In this document: positions 1 to 10,269 of the stretch, piece after piece
Layout of the letters: each line of letters begins with the position of its first letter
Numbering within the stretch: position 1 is the stretch's first letter
NCBI GenBank assembly: GCA_000750105.3
Contig: JPHH03000069.1
Location: 98,492 to 162,491 of the forward strand
Direction of reading: 5' to 3'
DNA length: 64,000 nt
Source: Tolypocladium sp. Sup5 PDA-1
Lineage: Eukaryota > Ascomycota > Sordariomycetes > Hypocreales > Ophiocordycipitaceae
The notes under the pieces: generated by a model
What the model saw: the letters and a program-made list of their open reading frames with translations, nothing else
Databases searched by the model: none
Told to the model about the DNA's origin: nothing
Position numbers and translations under genes: made by a program

Positions 1-1081
1 GTAAGCCTTTGCGGGGGACCAGACCTGCGCCATTCCTAGCAACTCGAGGGTTAGTTGTACTGACACGGCGATTTTCACCTAGGCTTTACGGATGTTGAAG
101 CGGCATAATAGCCGTTCCTGTTCTAGAACCAACGTTGGACTCCACTGCCCTTATCAGACAACTGCGCCTTGTTGGCACATAGTCTCGGGGGAAGCGGGGA
201 GATCTCTCAAACTATAATACGAAGCCAAGATACATCATTGCTACAACATCCGATAATCGGCTTGAGAGGATTTGGAGGTTGAAAGCCAAGAAGCCCCTGT
301 TTAATATCGTGCTCATGGCGTTGACAGCTGACCTTGTCCTGGCGTGGGGACCTTGCCGAAGCGCAACGAAAACGCCTGACTCGCTCGGATCAAGACCTTG
401 AACAGATAAGGAAGGCAGGAAACTCTTGGCGTTATGAAGCTGCCGTCGGCGATGATTGCGCGCACTCCGTACCACGGCCAGGCTTCTTGACAGTTGTGTT
501 ATCCGTGCCTCGGCAACGGATGCCAAGACTTAGGCCGGCTCAGTGGCCAGAAACGAACTGGTGGGGCCGCAGAAATTCACCGTCCATCAACCGCTGCGTT
601 AGTTTGGGTTGGTAATTAATTGGTATAGTGTCACCTTTTGGCCGTGGCGGGGCACGCAGGGGGCTACTGGTAGTATGTAAGTGTGAAGCGAGACGCGCGG
701 CCGTCCCGAACGCCTGCTGTGACCCTCGCGTAAATTATCCCCGCCACGTGCGTTCCATGACCCGCCTGCATGCCGCTGGAGGATGCGCCTCACCCGGTCC
801 GATGTCCACTTGCGGTCCTTGATCCAATCCCCGAACTCTTCCGTCTCTGCACCACTTCCTCGCCTTCCTGCTCTTCCTGCCCTGCCCGGTCCGCCCCCTC
901 TCGCTCCTTCTGCTCTCGCTCCCTTTTCTCCGTCTCCCCTTCCCTCTCTGTCCGGCTCACGATCTCGTCACTCCATAAAAGTAACTTTGTGGTAATAGAG
1001 CCGCAATCTAATGGGATCTAGTAGTTAATAAAGCCGCTGCGTAACACGAATATGAGCGCATAGTAAGATCAGATGGCTAGC
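1..1081. other. Intergenic, no supported gene
   Basis: Only short, unconvincing open frames are present and none shows family motifs. Positions about 840-960 form a strongly pyrimidine-rich tract on the plus strand (C/T runs). It lies downstream of the cytochrome b5 gene and I assign no function to it. Confidence 0.5.
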
Positions 1082-1631
1082 CTAAGTCTCTTGCTGTTTT
1101 TGAATACACATGTAAGCGTAGAAAGAACCGACACAGCCAACCATGGCAACAGCAAAGAGACTCCGCTTGAAGCCATCTTGTCTCTTCCTTGCAGAAATCT
1201 GGCTCCCTTTTGCAGGCGCCGCAGACGTGTTCTCTTGACGCTATGACAAACGATCCATTAGCTTGACCGGACGTCCGGAAAACAAAAAAAGGTCAAAATT
1301 GCATGTGCTACTCACGGAGTCCTTGAGTGTTCCGACCTGCAGTCGAGACAGTATTTCACGCGCCTCATCACTGTGGCCAACGTCTTCGAACGCCTCAGTC
1401 GCATCTTGACCGGCAGTGTCGATTACTACCTCTTCGCCACCACTGTAGCGAGTCTCAGTCATCACTACACAAGTACCTCAAGTATAGGGAATATGAGAGA
1501 GGAGAGGAAGGAACTTACGGATGCTCATCTACAAACTCGGTCACATCATAGACCTTCTTATGAATCACCAAGAAGAGGTCTTGCTTGGAGTTATGCTTGA
1601 GGACATCGGTATGGGTGAACTCTTTAGACAT
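1082..1631 (-). CDS. Cytochrome b5, tail-anchored
   Basis: Intact three-exon gene: complement of 1519-1631, 1316-1442 and 1082-1240, 132 residues. Introns are 76 bp (GTAAGT...CAG) and 75 bp (GTGAGT...TAG). Cytochrome b5 is a small haem electron carrier that supplies desaturases, sterol enzymes and P450s at the ER membrane. The haem core shows HPGG at residues 37-40, giving axial His37, and the second axial His61 in VGHSDEA. The C-terminus has a basic stretch (ARKRQDGFKR, 97-106) followed by a hydrophobic segment at about 107-127 and a short polar tail, the normal tail-anchor design. The start ATG gives MSKEFTH, the usual N-terminus of fungal b5. No single frame covers the gene, so it is easily missed. 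No damage from the nearby RIP block is seen. Confidence 0.93.
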
Positions 1632-2786
1632 GTTGTATCAAGCGGTTGTTGAGCAGCGGCAGATCAGGCTATGGGCTGTATGATCAGGTCAGAAATTAAT
1701 AGACATGTTGGTGCTATTGAAGCAATGCGAATCGCCTATAACTCTTAAGCAGGGGGTGGCTTCGGCCAGATTCTTGCACCGTTCTGATTCGGGAAGGCTA
1801 CCGACGGTAGAAAACGCCGAGAATTGACCGCAGCAGAGCCGAGTCGAAGATAACCGTATAGTCCTTGCTCTGCATTCTGTACGGAGTACTTGCCCCAATA
1901 TAGAATTGCTGTTGTACCGTGGTACGTGCTCATTTTGTTCAACTGCAGCCGCGTTGCGGCAATCGCTCCTCGTTCGCCCTGACCGGTAAGTAACCCCTGA
2001 GCCACTAAACTTGTGGCAGACCACGTCGACAAGTTGAATAGCGGCCTGTGTGATCCCCCAACGACCCCGGAATCATAACACCAGGGGTCGCTGAAAACGG
2101 TGCAGCCACCATAGCCGGATTGACAGCCATCTCCGCAGTGGCAGGTGGAGCGGCTGCACCAGCCCCAACCTGGGGGCTATTTGTGGATTATCCGGGCCCT
2201 AAAAGGGGAATCTGTCCCGGTCCCCACTATCTCCCTCGATCTCGGAATACTTTGCCGTCTAAGTTCAGTGGAGTCCCACACAAGCCACGCATCATGCATG
2301 TTCCAGCAACCCATCGTGAGGTCGACGATCGACATCTTTTGTCTCTTGTTGTTTGTCCTCATCCGGACCGTGTCTATTTCTCTGCCTCAACTCCTGGACG
2401 TTTTGACCTCTTCTCTTGTAGAAACTGCCCCCCCCCCAAAAAAAACAAGCCCGATGGAGGCGGCCGTTGGACAGTACCTCGACACCTGCCATTTTCTAAA
2501 TACTGTCTTTGCTGCTTGGGCTTTGCACGTGTGGTCGTGGTGAAAACGACTAGTCTTAGAAGAAAGAACAGATACGGGTAAGTGGAAACTCGACTCAGGC
2601 AGGTTCTGAGTTGTGATAGCCAGCCAACCAGCTTGCCAGCCTCACATGTCCGGCAGTTGACCGTCCTTGCGTCGACAAAACCGCCATCGGGGCGCGGATC
2701 TGTTGAAACCACGGAGTACACCAGACGAGAACTGCGATGGACGGGCGGCAGATTGTTACTCTTTGGTATAAGGCTGTCGACAGACC
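1632..2786. other. Intergenic region between cytochrome b5 and ligase remnant
   Basis: Contains the presumed promoter of the minus-strand cytochrome b5 gene. Open frames here overlap each other in several frames and show no recognisable domain. I could not find the N-terminal part of the ligase here. Confidence 0.4.
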
Positions 2787-4000
2787 TTGGCCGCTTGGCT
2801 GCGGTTGTTTGAGGCGCTCCCGTTTCTCTCGCCTGTCTCTACCTTCGAACTCGACTGCGACTTTAAACGACATTGCACCTGTGTCGGTGCCTCGTACCTC
2901 ATAGCAGAGGGGCTCGGGCATCCATGCAGAGCTCAGTCACCTGACCGGAGCAAAACCCGCAACTTCCCTACAGTCAGGTGGGACTCTACCATCGACCGCA
3001 CCGGCCTTCATCGCGCGTTACGAGACAGCCTTGAACTTGGCACAGTAGACTGCAGGATCAAGAACCAATGCATACTGGAGGGCGAGCTGCTGGTATGGAA
3101 CGATGACAGTGGGGGAATCGAGCCCTTCCACAAAATCCGTAAACACGTCAGACGATCAGGACGGCTCCTTGGAGCGGCCCAAGACTTCCCCATCGATGCG
3201 AATAAACATCTCATGATTATGTTCTGCGACCTTCTCTTACTGGATAACACGGTCTGCGCTAGAGGAAGCCATAATAAGCGGCGACAACTACTACAGTCTC
3301 TGGTTCGCGTTCTCCTAGGTCGTACCGATATCGGATCCCGCGAAGTAATTACCTTCTCCTCGGTTAATGCTACCGAACGGCTCACTAAAGTGTTTGCATA
3401 AGCCATTATATAACGGTGGGAGGGTCTAGTGCTGAAGGGCTGCAATGACCCTTACTTCACCTCCGATAGCAGCAAGTCATCTATCAAGCTCAAGAAAGAC
3501 TACATCCTAGGTCTCGGTGACTCTGCCGACTTCCACATCGTCGGTAGAAGCTATAGCGCGGAAGACGAGCAAGAGATTAGAGTTAGAAAGCTCTAGTGGA
3601 CGTTATCTTATATCGGATACTTAGAAAATAAAGATTAGGTCTGCTACTTTAATACTAAGCCAAGATTTCGCATCGTCGATATCATCGATAGATATGCTAT
3701 CTCGAAAAACAATATAGTATATCTTAATCGACATAGATACTTTATATAAATACCCTTCGCTAAGTCTACGCTAGATTTCGATATAGTCTTAGAGCCCGAC
3801 CGCGGACTACGTCTAAAGGCGTTATTTAAACATCCGTTTATAGCAGAACTCGTAGGAGCTAGCTTCGACAAACCCGCAAATGCTCGGTACTATACTCTAC
3901 GGTTTCTACGAGTATTAAAGATCTATGACGATCGCTCGTTTACTACTATTACTAGCTTCGACGAACTGCAAGATATAGCTTAAAAATACTTAAGAGATAC
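2787..4000 (+). pseudogene. ATP-dependent DNA ligase, RIP-damaged
   Basis: Reads open to 3401, then continues in the same frame to about 3980 through several TAA/TAG codons. The conserved ligase fold is clear. A TGLHRALRDSLELG stretch leads to CILEGEL (adenylation motif III region), then LMIMFCDLLLLD; beyond the first stops come EGLVLKG (motif IV) and IKLKKDYI (motif V), followed by an OB-fold-like part. The KxDG lysine motif I is not visible upstream, so the 5' end is missing or rearranged. Stops such as GCA-TAA and CTC-TAG fit CAA/CAG/TGG converted in CpA/TpG context. Damage increases toward the AT-rich block: about 600 bp are clean, then stops become frequent. The family comprises ligases of the ligase I/IV type; which paralogue this derives from I cannot say. 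Confidence 0.82.
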
Positions 4001-4303
4001 CTAATAATTGCGAAGGGGAAGAGAAAACCTAGCTAAGAAGATTGCAATATTATAGGCACTAGCTTAGGAGATTAAGGTTATCTCCTAGCGTCGATCCGGT
4101 TTCTATAGTAGATATTCGTGCTACTAGCCTAGGTAAGCGATAATAGGAAAACAGGGGAAGAGCTATTCAGGTCCTGAGCCTTGATAATATTTCCCTCGAT
4201 TCGTTAAAACGAAAGATTAATTCTAAGAATGCATAGCATAGTATAGTCAAACGCGTAAAACAGGACTAGAAAATTATATAGCTATATTAAAGACTTATAA
4301 TAT

Positions 4304-4577
4304 AAAGACCTATTTACATAGGCGTTGATTTATAGACTATACGCCGCTATGCTAATATTCTAACTTACACGGAGACAGTCGCTCTAACTTATACAGCAAC
4401 GGTCGCTCTAACTTATACGGGGATACCCGTCTTATCTTACGCGTTAAGTAGCGCACTAACTTATACGACGACTCGTGTTATTAACTAATAGCTAACTTCT
4501 TAGGCAGGGACTAACTCTATAACTTATACGATAATCGTTGCACTCGGCCTTTAGTATGTTCGTTCCCCCTTAATAAA
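4304..4577 (-). repeat. Truncated copy of the ~570-bp repeat (R2)
   Basis: Reverse-complement match to the first part of the element at 5985-6552. It runs from the TTTATTAAGG-type end (here at 4577) through the repeated units to the stretch before the AAAGACC motif, then stops. The second half of R2 is absent, so this is a fragment. Confidence 0.75.
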
Positions 4578-4901
4578 ATATTTACGTCTTATATTTTATC
4601 TTCTATACTTTTAAGGTTTATTACCGAAGTATAGACTATCTATAGTATATACCTAGTAGATTTCTTAGGTCTTTAGGTAAATCTCTATTAAATCCTTTTT
4701 ATCTCTATCTAAGTTTAGACTATCTACCCCTCTATATTTCGATAAGATATTAATCTATTATATTATCTATCCTATAATATAACGATATACTATCTATATA
4801 CGTCTAGCCCACCTATTACTTTCTTATAATAGCGCCTTAATCGTCTAGATAATTACTAGTTATTAGTTACTAATTTAGCATACTTAAAGCATATTTATAT
4901 T

Positions 4902-5093
4902 ATAACGTGGCCACGGGTACCCACCCGTGCGCGGGTTCACGTGCCGCACTACGTGACGCGAGGTATGCGCTGCCCTTTTAAGGGGCTGCGCGGCATAGAA
5001 GCTTAAGTCCCTTAAGCTTTAGTCTTGACTGCAATATAGTGGCTACCTTTGCTCCTACCTAATTGCAGACCGATCCTTGTAATTCACCTATTA
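4902..5093. repeat. GC-rich island, probable solo LTR of another family
   Basis: About 190 bp of GC-rich, largely non-RIP sequence (GGCCACGGGTACCCACCCG... to CACCTATTACA) inside the AT-rich block. The ends look like TATAACG...ATTACA, compatible with an LTR of TG...CA type, and the flanks are TATAT-rich, so a TATAT target duplication is possible but not informative. It has no coding capacity. Confidence 0.5.
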
Positions 5094-5980
5094 CATATAT
5101 ATTTATTATATAAAGTTAAACCTATATAACGAGGTTAGATATTATATCTATTATTATCTATAGTATAAGTTATATTAAAGGTTAATATATAGCAAGGTCT
5201 TACGAGTAGTTATGCCTATGCTATAAGTATAACTTTTATATATATTACACTAATAACTTTATATCTTTAGAATTCTTAACCTTTCTAAGAGTATCTAAGT
5301 TTATATAGATACTCTCTAAAGTAACTATACTACTTCGCCGGTAGTATAGGATACTATAATACCTCCTTACCTAGGTCTAGTCCTATATTATAGTATAGGC
5401 TAGAGAGATAGCTTAAGTTCGATTCGCATTAGTATAATACTAGAATAGGGCTACTAAGAATCGGCTCTTACTAGTATTATTACTTAAGCGACTAGCGGAG
5501 TACGGTATCGAGCCTAAGCGACTATACTAGTAGTAACTCTAGGGGCTATCTCTCTATCTAAACTAATCTTTGCCGCTAGAAAGGCGATTGCTATAGCTAA
5601 GAGCTCCTAAGATTACTACCGCTTACGTTAGTAGTAGGGCGTTCTATGAAGGTTACGATAGCTTATTTCTAATGCCTCCCCGTTCTTAGCTTAATAGCTA
5701 ACTTAAAAGCTCCCTCCCTAGTATATTACCTCTACCCTTACTTAAATTAGACGTAATTAACGGAGAGCGGCAAGCGCGACTATATCTTAGTATAACTATT
5801 TAAAATAGAAGGTTAGTTTAAATTATATAGTAATAAAGTTCTTTAATAAGTATATATATTAATAATAGTCTTATTAATTAATAATTATTACTTTAATAAT
5901 ATTAAAATATATTCTTAGGTAAAATATAATCTAAGTTTAAAGGGATTATACTTATAATAGGAATAAAGAGTTAATAACCC
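5094..5980. other. AT-rich sequence without readable gene
   Basis: RIP-like sequence with stops in every frame. No LTR ends or protein motifs were recognised. Confidence 0.5.
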
Positions 5981-5984
5981 CTAG

Positions 5985-6552
5985 TTTATTAAGGGGGAAC
6001 GAATATACTAAAGGCCGAGTGCAACGATCGTCGTGTAAGTCATAGAGTTAGTCCCTGCCTAAGAAGTCAGCTATTAGTTAGTAATACGAGTCGTCGTATA
6101 AGTTAGTGCGCTACTTAACGCGTAAGATAAGACGGGTATCCCCGTATAAGTTAGAGCGACCGTTGCCGTGTAAGTTAGAGCGACCATTGCTATGTAAGTT
6201 AGAGCGACTATCTCCGTGTAAGTTAGAATATTAGCTTAGCGGCGTATAGTCTATAAATTAGCGCCTATATAAATAGGTCTTTGTATCGTGTAAGTTAAAG
6301 GTAAAGAGGCAAGGAGAGGCAAACATGGCTATCTTAAAATATAGGAGGAATTAACTAGGATTTTTTATTATTAGAATCTCGAAATCTTATAAACGTTATA
6401 ACTTACGTCGATGCGTGCATAGGGGACTATCTATTTATAGGGATATAGACGTCTCTCTTATACCTATAGACTCGCTAGGCGTCCTAATATTCCTCTACTT
6501 TTTTATGTTTTCCGTTTTTCTAGTTAGGGGTCTGTACTAACACCCTAATAAA
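5985..6552 (+). mobile_element. R2 repeat, full-length, 4-bp target duplication
   Basis: A 568-bp non-coding insertion with near-perfect inverted ends (TTTATTAAGG at the left, CCCTAATAAA at the right), flanked by CTAG at 5981-5984 and 6553-6556. A second copy lies at 13500-14069 and a half copy at 4304-4577. Inside are tandem ~24-bp units of the type GTAAGTTAGAGCGACC at about 6143-6229. Under RIP, TGTTAAGG...CCTAACA would become TATTAAGG...CCTAATA, so a short LTR is also possible. A non-autonomous terminal-inverted-repeat element is the alternative. Confidence 0.7.
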
Positions 6553-6556
6553 CTAG

Positions 6557-7935
6557 GTACTAAAACTAATATATTAAACGTAGTATAAGGTATTAATAAG
6601 CCCTTTCCTTTATTATATTTACTTAAGGCCTATCCTTTCCTTATATACCTTATTCTTAGTCTATTAACCTAAAGCTAATAAAGCTTATTAATTATCTTAT
6701 ATTAAAGGCCTAGTATCTTAAAATTCCTCCCTTATATAAGTAAGGCTAACTAAAAGAGGGCCCTTACGTTAAGTAATATCGAGTCTATAGTTAGCTCGAG
6801 TATATATCTTAATATATACTTTAATAAGGGTTAAGTACTATCCTCCTTATTAATAAGCTTATCTAGCCTTATTAAATATAATATATTCCTTTATTATATA
6901 CCTCTAAGATCTTTAAAGATAAGAAAGAAGTATATATAAGATCGAAAGCTTATTTATAAGGTAGACTTTAAGAAAGTCTCTTTAAATAAGAAGCTAGTAC
7001 TTACGCGAATTAACTAGCTAATAATTATAAATAGCCCTTAATATAGAGTTTAATAAGCTACTTAGAACTATATAATTAAACTATTAGCGGGGAGGTTAAG
7101 GTTTAGTTTCTTAGCTATTTTACCTAGCCTTACTTATTATATAACCTTAGGAATCTCTTAGCTTATTAATTATGCCTTAATAAAGTTAGATTTAGCTTAT
7201 ATAGAGTTTATAATATAAGAGTAATAAGAGGAAAAGTATATATTACTAGCTAACGCTTAATTATATTTTACTACCTAGCTAGTTAAGAGTAGTAATATCT
7301 AAAACTAGTCCGCGTAATATAATCGCTACTTAAATAGACCTTTATCTCTAGCTATAGATCTTATATCTATGCTATAATATTATATATTCCGCGTATAGAT
7401 ATCTAAGTAATATACTTTTTAACTAGTACTTCGATATACCTATTATAAATATTATAAGAATTTAGTTTAACCCTAAATCGCCTTATAGTAATATCCTAAA
7501 CGAGGCTCTTTTATATAAAGAGGATATTTTTAATTAACTTACCCCGCGTTATTATATTAGTCTACTAAGAACCTTAATATATACTACCTTAGTTAAACCT
7601 AAATATATATAAAAGGTAGGTTCTAATACTATAATATACTTAGTATTATACTAATAACTTAATAACCTTATAAGATAATATAGTAAATATACCTATAGGT
7701 AATTAAAATAGTATTATTTATGCTAAGTAATTAGCTAAATAAGATAGAGGGGGGGGTTATAATAGTATTAGCATTATAGGCATAGGTGCCGGTTATATAA
7801 GTATAATAATAATCTATAAAGAAGGGAGAAGAAGGGATAGAGGCCGCGCTTCTATACGCTACCCCCTTATCTACCTAGGGCTGCCTCGCGTAAGAGTGCG
7901 GGCTTACTTAGAGCCGCCGCACGCGAGAGTGCGGC
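6557..7935. other. AT-rich sequence, unassigned decayed repeat
   Basis: No gene. A plus-strand frame around 6900-7450 can be read as protein through stops, but I do not recognise it. The last ~90 bp before 7936 are GC-richer and form the left flank of the Gypsy insertion. Confidence 0.4.
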
Positions 7936-7940
7936 GTGCC

Positions 7941-8416
7941 TATAACGGTTTAGGTTCCTAAGGGATAAACCGGAGGTTTATATTAGCAGAAAGGTTAGGG
8001 CGTAGCACTAGGCTAGTCTTATTATAATAGTAATAGATTGGATATCCTAGATAGTAGATCGTAACTAAGGGTATTAAAGTAATATAAGTATATCTATATT
8101 AGAATAATATAAAGTATTATAATTAAAAGCTAGCGAGGTATCTATGCTATAGTAAGGAAATTAAGGGGTCCTATATACTAGCGATAGGTCGCTACTACCC
8201 CTAGGGATCGCTATAATCCCTTAGATTACTATAATCTATAGATTACTAATAATCTATAGATCGTTAATAATCTATCTTATAGATCGCATAATCTATCCTA
8301 TAGATCGCACTAATCTATTATTTATTAGCCTATTATTCCGATTATTATTCTTTATAGCCTATATTAGCGCCTATATAGCTAGCCTATCCCGTAGCCCGTT
8401 AGCCTAGGTTATAATA
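7941..8416 (-). repeat. Gypsy 3' LTR (476 bp)
   Basis: Minus-strand LTR of the TGTTACGACC...CCGTTACA family, RIP-altered at both ends (reads TATAACGG at the left and GGTTATAATA at the right on the plus strand). The same length and internal structure as 19472-19947 and the shared GTGCC flank pair the two. The middle contains the GATC-rich palindromic stretch typical of this subtype. Confidence 0.85.
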
Positions 8417-8844
8417 CAATATCCCCTCTCTTAATAGTCTTATCCCTAAGACCTAGCCTTATAATACCTATAACTAATATATAAATACCCTATCTACGCC
8501 CGTATTTATAGGTATAGTAACTTATTCGTATAATTATCCTAAGATATTATACTAATACTATATTAGGTCGTATTAAAAAACTAAAATCTCGTAAATCCTT
8601 CGAATGCGATTATCTAGCTTCCCTTATCCTAGCCGAAGGTAATGTTATAGATATGCCTTATACTTTTTATTTTAAGCGGAAGTTAACTTATAATATAGTA
8701 GGGGGCTTGTCCCGCTACTATAAGTATATAAGATAGGGCCGTTCGAATTATAATAGTATTTTAGTAGTATTATCTTATTTATCTCGCTTTCTTATATACT
8801 TCTTTCCTTTATTTATTAATTTTCTTAATAACGCGCTTAATAGA

Positions 8845-9075
8845 TTAATAAAGAAAATTAGATACTAAGGAGGAGGAGGCTAGGGAGCTACTAGAAAAGC
8901 TCTAACTATAATTATCTAAGGTATTAAACTATCTTACTTATATTCGCTATATTAAGAAGAAGGTAAAAGAGAAAAGTACTAAGTTATTTTAGCGGGGTAT
9001 AGCTAAGCTAGATAAGGAGGATAGGGCTTATTCCTATACTAGAGTCTTATAAATATTAGGTAGTAAATAACCTTT
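8845..9075 (+). pseudogene. Antisense accessory ORF remnant between pol and 3' LTR
   Basis: Plus-strand frame, opposite to the Gypsy pol, readable for about 75 codons with only RIP-type stops (TAA/TAG where CAA/CAG or TGG is expected). It begins KEEEARELLEKL, is Lys/Glu/Leu-rich and coiled-coil-like, and contains IRYIKKKVKEKSTKLF and RGIAKLDKEDRAY. This resembles short coiled-coil proteins with an RGxxxLDE-like end that I recall beside fungal transposable elements. The family name is uncertain and the function unknown. Confidence 0.45.
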
Positions 9076-9514
9076 AGTTATTAAGCGTTCTTAATAAGTT
9101 CGACTAGTTATCCCTTAGTCTAAGTAAGGACCTTATAGATATAGGTCTTCTAGTATCTATCTATAAGTCTAGTAGAACTACCTTAGTAATAGCTAGTAAT
9201 TCTTAAGATATTTAGCGGGTTCCTAGGTATTTTCTTTATATCTATATCCTTTTTACTTAACTAGCTATTATTATTCTTTATTATACTTCCTAGTATCTAG
9301 TATTTATTTAACTTTATATTTATTATTATCTATAACTTTAATATAGTCCTATATTTCTATATCTTATAGTATTATCTTAAGTAATAAAATATAAAAGATA
9401 AGGTATATCTTTATTATCTTAGGTAATAAAAGTTTATAATTAATTATTAAAATAACTTTCTTAATTAAAAATAATCTAAGTTTTTTAAAATCTAATTTAT
9501 TACTTAATTACTTT

Positions 9515-9635
9515 ATTTTAATATTTTATTATAGTAAGTAAACTATATCTCCCTCTTAAAAGATTACTCCCTTTAATCTTTTTATATTAATATATATTAA
9601 TATCCTTTATCTAATATATTCGAGTTCTTTCTTTA
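9515..9635. repeat. Direct repeat, copy 1
   Basis: About 120 bp nearly identical to 10140-10268 (shared blocks include AAACTATATCTCCCTC and TATTCGAGTTCTTTC). The two copies flank the LTR at 9720-10131 and the GC-richer piece at 9636-9719. This suggests a duplication or recombination event around that insertion. Confidence 0.7.
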
Positions 9636-9719
9636 TGTGAGAAGCGTGGCTAGGAGGTATAGGCTGGCAGGGGTTAAAGGTACCAGGTACTAGTGTGTTA
9701 TTCGCGTTTCACCGACTAG

Positions 9720-10131
9720 TGTTACGACCCAGGCTAACGGGCCACGGGATGGGCCGGCTATGCAGGCGCTAGTGCGGGCTACACGGAATAATAGTCGGAA
9801 CGATTAACTAATAAACGGTAGATCGGTGCGATCTATGAGATAGATTATTAACGATCTATAGATTATTAGTGATCTATGGATTATAGCGATCTAAGGGATC
9901 GTAGTAATCCCTAGGAGCGGCAGCGATCTATCGCTAGTATATAGGACCCCCTAATTTCCTTACTATAGTATAGATACCTCGCTAGCTTTTAATAATACTC
10001 TTTAGTTACGATCTACTATCTAGGATATTCGATCTATTACTATCGTAATAAGACTAGCCTAGTACTACGCCCTAACCTTACTTACTAATATAAACCTACT
10101 AGTTTATCCCTTAGGAACCTAAACCGTTATA
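9720..10131 (+). repeat. Gypsy LTR, plus orientation
   Basis: Begins TGTTACGACCCAGG, with little RIP at its left end, and ends AAACCGTTATA. Flanks ACTAG and CTTAG do not match, so it is not a simple solo LTR with an intact target duplication. It carries the GATC-rich subtype of internal sequence. Confidence 0.8.
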
Positions 10132-10139
10132 CTTAGTCG

Positions 10140-10268
10140 CTTTATTTTAATATTTCGTTAAAGTAAGTAAACTATATCTCCCTCCTAAAAGATTAGTCCC
10201 TTTAATCTTTTCTTATTAATATATATTAATATCCTTTATCTAATATATTCGAGTTCTTTCTTTATTTC
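10140..10268. repeat. Direct repeat, copy 2
   Basis: Second copy of the ~120-bp segment at 9515-9635, lying immediately right of the LTR. Confidence 0.7.
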
Positions 10269-10269
10269 T

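Noticed and set aside
770..1021. Pyrimidine-rich ORFs giving Pro/Ser/Leu-rich peptides
   Set aside because: Low-complexity C/T tract; the open frames are a composition effect.
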